6,041 bases of DNA, taken from contig JAQVOT010000072.1 in NCBI GenBank assembly GCA_028702415.1, positions 1 to 6,041 of the forward strand, written 5' to 3'. The translations under genes were made by a program, and so were the position numbers. The notes under the pieces were generated by a model. That model saw only the letters and a list, made by a program, of their open reading frames with translations. It ran no database searches and was not told where the DNA came from. This DNA is from Eubacteriales bacterium (GTDB lineage Bacteria > Bacillota > Clostridia > Peptostreptococcales > Anaerovoracaceae). This document shows, in pieces, positions 6,009 to 6,041 of this stretch. Positions within the stretch are counted from its first letter, which is position 1. Every line of letters starts with the position of its first letter.

Positions 6009-6041
6009 TTAAATAATATGATGTTAAACTATCTTTCAACG

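Noticed and set aside
6009..6041. Possible 3' end of an upstream gene
   Set aside because: A short minus-strand reading ending in a stop can be drawn here, but about 10 codons without context cannot support a gene call.

Overview
This window is a de novo purine biosynthesis operon read entirely on the minus strand, with an amino-acid permease upstream of it. Gene content and control style point to a Firmicute of class Clostridia, probably an anaerobic gut or oral type: a purE-purC-(fchA)-purF-purM order, AGGAGG-type ribosome binding sites, a clostridial short-form PurC and riboswitch/terminator control. I cannot name a genus from the sequence.

Layout in transcription order (high to low coordinates). 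At 5970-6008 there is an intrinsic terminator for a minus-strand gene lying off the window. At 4459-5844 is a 12-TM APC-superfamily permease with its own leader hairpin and a strong terminator (4393-4435). The 430 bases between the permease and purE are densely regulatory. They hold a sigma-A-like promoter (4322-4350), a guanine-class purine aptamer (4231-4298), a first intrinsic terminator (4175-4208), a ZTP/pfl-type aptamer (4084-4164) and a second terminator-like hairpin (4041-4088), followed by the purE ribosome binding site. Then come purE (3545-4027), purC (2789-3472), a cyclodeaminase/methenyl-THF cyclohydrolase gene of the fchA type (2098-2757), purF (649-2076) and the first 215 codons of purM, which runs off the left edge. 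Gaps between genes are 72, 31, 21 and 3 bases with no terminator seen, so the five genes look like one transcript.

Working together: PurF makes phosphoribosylamine from PRPP, PurM makes AIR, PurE carboxylates toward CAIR and PurC makes SAICAR. The FchA-like enzyme would connect 5,10-methenyl-THF and 10-formyl-THF, the one-carbon donor used at the PurN and PurH steps (not in this window). The two aptamers suggest a gate. Guanine would favour the first terminator (OFF). ZTP, which accumulates when 10-formyl-THF is short, would prevent the second (ON). Full expression would then need low guanine together with high ZTP.

The two most interesting points are this guanine/ZTP tandem control region, whose guanine aptamer has a mostly unpaired P3 helix, and a PurF whose N-terminal glutaminase domain has lost the catalytic cysteine and other expected glutamine-site residues while the PRPP site and iron-sulfur cysteines remain.
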